Shown here: positions 61,193 through 64,000 of the stretch, one piece after another
Layout: every line of letters starts with the position of its first letter
Position numbering within the stretch: position 1 is the first letter of the stretch
The notes under the pieces: model-generated
Told to the model about the DNA's origin: nothing
Seen by the model: only the letters and a program-made list of their open reading frames with translations
The model's database searches: none
Assembly: GCA_039925965.1 (NCBI GenBank)
Contig: JBDSXW010000035.1
Coordinates: 1-64,000, forward strand
DNA length: 64,000 nucleotides
Direction of reading: 5' to 3'
Source of the DNA: JAZKFT01 sp039925965
Lineage (GTDB): Bacteria; Bacteroidota; Bacteroidia; Chitinophagales; Chitinophagaceae
Position numbers and translations under genes: made by a program

Positions 61193-62582
61193 TGCTAAAA
61201 AGTTTATCGGGTACCAAATTAATACACGCTATTCCATACAATATTGGAGTGACAATGGTACGCATGGCCACGTGAAATGTAGATATGACGGCAATGGCGA
61301 AAAACACCACCATTACTGCCCGTCTATAATTACTCCGCTCCCGGGTTATGCGGTAGAAAGGATAGAACATAAAAATAAGCGCCATTAAAACGCCGAAAAT
61401 CCCGTGTTCCGATACCATTCTGGTCACCTCAATATGCGGCAAGGCGTCAATATTATAGCCATATGCCCGTCGCCAATAGCGGGATTGTCCCACCCCTACT
61501 CCAAAAAAGGGGTTATTTGCAAAAATGGCAAAATCGCTTTCAGCAATATACAGCCTGTTGGAAGAAATATTATTCAGATCCCGATTATCAGTCTTGGAGG
61601 CGATTGTATGTTCATTATAACCTTGATACCTAAGCAATAAAAAGTTTCCTGTAAGTGTGTTTACCATCAGGAATGTTATCACTAAAAATATGGTTCCAAA
61701 TAAAAAATATCTTGGGTCTATCTTTCGAAATACAATTTGCCTGTTTGCCCAAATATCTTTCGTTTTAGGCATTATTAAAACCAATAGTAGCGCAATAATA
61801 CCGGTGATCATCCCGCCCCTGGAAAAGGTTAGTAACCCTCTGAAAAGGAATGCAAACATTAGCGCCTCATCCAAAAATTTTATTTTAAACATTCGCTGAC
61901 CAGTTAAATACATCAGCCCCATTATGGCAAATGCCGAACCAAGCGTAACAGCCACCTGATTAGTGGCTGACCCCCCTGATGTTTCAAAATTCGCAGTCAG
62001 ACCATATACCACCTGTCTTTCAGCCTGGCTCTGATGCAAAATGATCATGGTGGTAAAGGAAATTACCGGGAAAATCAGAACTTTGAACACATTCCTAATT
62101 TCATCGTAGGTCATTTGCTGTTTGCTAAAATAGATCATGCATAAAGCCAGGTTGAGCGGACCAAAATAATTAAAGGTTATCCCCGAAAAAGCAAACCCAT
62201 CTGGCAAAGCCATAAAACCTGAGAATCCCAGCACCAGCATAGCTACGCCCGCGGCCGTACTACCCTTTTTATTAGTATGATTTCCATAAAGAAAACCGAC
62301 GGCCACAAGTGCCATGGTTCCGTATTTCCCGATTTCATAAGGTACAAAGGGCCATGCTCCCAATGAACGATTCATCTGTTCTACACCCAACAAGTAAACC
62401 ATTAATTTAATTGTGATAAGATCTCTGTTCCGGTTGCTGACCAGCAAAATCAATGACGAGATCATCAGTGCGTAAAACCATATTATGAAAGGCCATTTTG
62501 AAAAAGCACAACTTAATCCCAGTACCACATGTGCTAATACCCAAAGCAATTCCCTTTTGTCATTTAACATCCATTTGAGCAT
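61164..62582 (-). CDS. O-antigen ligase/polymerase family membrane protein
   Basis: 472 residues with about twelve helices (LWVLAHVVLGLSCAFSKW, LMVYLLGVEQMNRSLG and others). The large periplasmic loop carries FFGVGVGQSRYWRRAYG and HIEVTRMVSEHGIFGV, the H-x(8)-E-x-G pattern typical of Wzy/WaaL. It joins repeat units or attaches the chain. Overlaps the asparagine synthase-like gene by 29 bp. Confidence 0.87.
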   Translation of the reverse strand: MLKWMLNDKRELLWVLAHVVLGLSCAFSKWPFIIWFYALMISSLILLVSNRNRDLITIKLMVYLLGVEQMNRSLGAWPFVPYEIGKYGTMALVAVGFLYGNHTNKKGSTAAGVAMLVLGFSGFMALPDGFAFSGITFNYFGPLNLALCMIYFSKQQMTYDEIRNVFKVLIFPVISFTTMIILHQSQAERQVVYGLTANFETSGGSATNQVAVTLGSAFAIMGLMYLTGQRMFKIKFLDEALMFAFLFRGLLTFSRGGMITGIIALLLVLIMPKTKDIWANRQIVFRKIDPRYFLFGTIFLVITFLMVNTLTGNFLLLRYQGYNEHTIASKTDNRDLNNISSNRLYIAESDFAIFANNPFFGVGVGQSRYWRRAYGYNIDALPHIEVTRMVSEHGIFGVLMALIFMFYPFYRITRERSNYRRAVMVVFFAIAVISTFHVAMRTIVTPILYGIACINLVPDKLFSSDSRPKSKA

Positions 62583-62595
62583 AACGAAATATCTT

Positions 62596-62971
62596 TTAAC
62601 GAAGTGATTTGAACATCACTTTCATTTTTTGCAAAATTGCCTTTTTGGAGTAACGATTCCTAATAAAAGAATTGAAGATCTTCCAAACTTTTCTTAGAGA
62701 CCGGAAAGAGAAAAAATAGAACGGATTGCATCTGCACTGCCTGGGAATAGCCAGCAGGAACAACGACTCCATTACTACAGTCTTTTAGATTGTCGTCCGG
62801 CAAAACTGGTCGCCCATCCTCAATCATGGTGAGTGGCATCCCCTTTGCCTGCGATGCCAGTATGCCAACATTACCACTTTCGAGGTATAAAATAGTGTCG
62901 TTGACGCTCGCGGTGGGCAGTTTGCCAGGCATGAAGTTATTATGCATTTGCAAGACCCGGATGGGTTCCAT
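62596..62971 (-). pseudogene. Possible frameshifted short gene in the glycan cluster
   Basis: Frame one runs from ATG 62971 to 62660 (103 codons), beginning MEPIRVLQMHNNFMPGKLPT, which resembles a GT4 N-terminus, and then loses similarity. A second frame, ATG 62772 to TAA 62596, ends in basic residues RNRYSKKAILQKMKVMFKSLR and overlaps the first by 113 bp. Together they may be one gene broken by an indel, or a real small protein followed by a remnant. The first frame overlaps the upstream glycosyltransferase stop by 32 bp. Confidence 0.4.
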
Positions 62972-64000
62972 TTAATATCTTTTTAATGTCATTTTCAAAT
63001 CTTTCAAGGGTAAACTGGCGGCTCCACTGCATCCCTTCCTGGGATGCAGTATTGTATGCCGCAGGATTGTCGAAATAATATTGAATAGCGGCGATTATTT
63101 CTTCCATATTGTTCGTAACCAACTTACCACGGTTTCCATGACCCACCATTTCGGGTACGCAGCTAACTGCTGTAGTTATGGGTACACAACCCCAAAACAG
63201 CGACTCAGCTACCACTTTAGGCCAGCCCTCGCTGCGACTGATAAACACCAGGAAGTGGGCTTTTTGAAAAGCCAATTTTACCAGAGACGCAGGCTTGTTG
63301 CCATGTAATACAACACGATCCTGCAGATTTGCCGAAGAAACATACGCCTCACAGGCAGCTTTTTCGCCGCCATCGCCATACATTTCCAAAAATACATTCA
63401 GGCCGTTTTTTATCAGCTGCTCACATATTTTTATGGTAAGGATCGGTTCCTTGGAAGGGATGAATGCCCCAACATACATAATTCTTATTTCTCCATCCAA
63501 AGATCGCGGTGGTGTCGGAACTATTTCTTTTTGGGAATATGAAGCCGTGTAAAATGGCAGCATGTTCCGATTTTTATCCGGCCAGGAGCCGTAGACCAGC
63601 ACCTTCATATTCTTTGTGAGAAATGTATTATGGAGGATCTTTTGCTGCAGACGATAGCTGAATGGTTGTTTGCTTTTCCGATCCCAATTGCCCGCATACT
63701 TGCAGGTTTTTACTTTTTTTGGAAATAAGATCTGAACAAAACAGCCAAGCAGGCTGACGTTTCCAGGGCACCGCAAATGAATATGATCCGCCCATCGCAT
63801 TGCCTTATAAAGGGTCCAAACCATTTTGGGCAGCTTAAAAATGAAACCCAGTTTACGCCCGGTGGTCGTTACATCAAAGGGAGCCACCCTAGTATGGATA
63901 AATTGCTTGGTGCTTTGAAACGGGGCAATCAGCAGGTCGCCTTCTGTTTCCCATTCGGGGCAGGCATACATAATTTCGCCGGCATGCTGCATCCAGAGAT
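62940..64000 (-). CDS. Glycosyltransferase family 4, 5' end cut by window edge
   Basis: At least 350 residues. GT4 motif SRSEGWPKVVAESLFWGCVPI (split by the E-x7-E), and RIMYVGAFIPSKEPILTIK, KAHFLVF. An ATG at 63992 exists, but the frame stays open to base 64000, reading LW before it, so the true start probably lies outside. Donor and acceptor unknown. It heads the visible part of the cluster. Confidence 0.87.
   Translation of the reverse strand, partial: LWMQHAGEIMYACPEWETEGDLLIAPFQSTKQFIHTRVAPFDVTTTGRKLGFIFKLPKMVWTLYKAMRWADHIHLRCPGNVSLLGCFVQILFPKKVKTCKYAGNWDRKSKQPFSYRLQQKILHNTFLTKNMKVLVYGSWPDKNRNMLPFYTASYSQKEIVPTPPRSLDGEIRIMYVGAFIPSKEPILTIKICEQLIKNGLNVFLEMYGDGGEKAACEAYVSSANLQDRVVLHGNKPASLVKLAFQKAHFLVFISRSEGWPKVVAESLFWGCVPITTAVSCVPEMVGHGNRGKLVTNNMEEIIAAIQYYFDNPAAYNTASQEGMQWSRQFTLERFENDIKKILNGTHPGLANA

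Overview
The window looks like chromosome of a Bacteroidota member, most probably family Chitinophagaceae. Evidence: A-rich leaders with few Shine-Dalgarno sites; -7 boxes of the TAnnTTTG type; the gene order pheA - aminotransferase - tyrA - DAHP synthase; a LuxC-type reductase divergent from a ferredoxin; DUF1080 proteins; a cupin-AraC regulator; and many short phrase-like intergenic repeats. No rRNA, tRNA, CRISPR array, prophage or complete insertion sequence was seen.

Layout. 1-4210 is an aromatic amino acid operon on the minus strand. It is preceded by what reads as a complete ribosome-mediated attenuator: a 30-residue leader peptide with ten Phe/Tyr in twelve residues, a perfect 10-bp antiterminator and an intrinsic terminator. 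4353-8848 holds a DEAD-box helicase, a tiny repeat-containing lipoprotein, and an ECF sigma factor whose neighbour fuses an anti-sigma-like cytoplasmic part to a membrane segment and a trypsin-like protease. 8868-21915 is mixed housekeeping and envelope genes: amidohydrolase, nucleotidyltransferase, PLP enzyme, rhomboid, ferredoxin/LuxC pair, HtrA, and two DUF1080 proteins opposite an AraC regulator.

22479-30012 is a 5-oxoprolinase operon (pxpB, pxpC, a giant TraB/GumN protein, pxpA, an NRAMP-like transporter). pxpB has no ordinary start codon, and a short repeat abuts its start. 31259-32574 is a repeat-rich island with a retropepsin-like gene bracketed by REP-like palindromes and a 145-bp tandem duplication. 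mutS follows, then a frameshifted secreted-protein gene, fluC, ppa, a divergent L,D-transpeptidase-like protein, iscA, a perfect 55-bp palindrome, a B12-domain-less methylmalonyl-CoA mutase subunit, dnaG, a glycosylasparaginase, cutC and a PBP4-type peptidase.

49300-53195 carries a CYTH protein, a YdeI-like protein, an M48 lipoprotein, plsY and prmA. 53260-64000 is a minus-strand surface polysaccharide cluster running off the right edge: three or four glycosyltransferases, a polymerase/ligase, an asparagine-synthase-like enzyme, a sugar amidation trio (N-acetyl sugar amidotransferase with HisH- and HisF-like partners), an FkbM methyltransferase and an embedded lspA. The amidation trio predicts an amide- or acetamidino-modified uronic sugar in the glycan.
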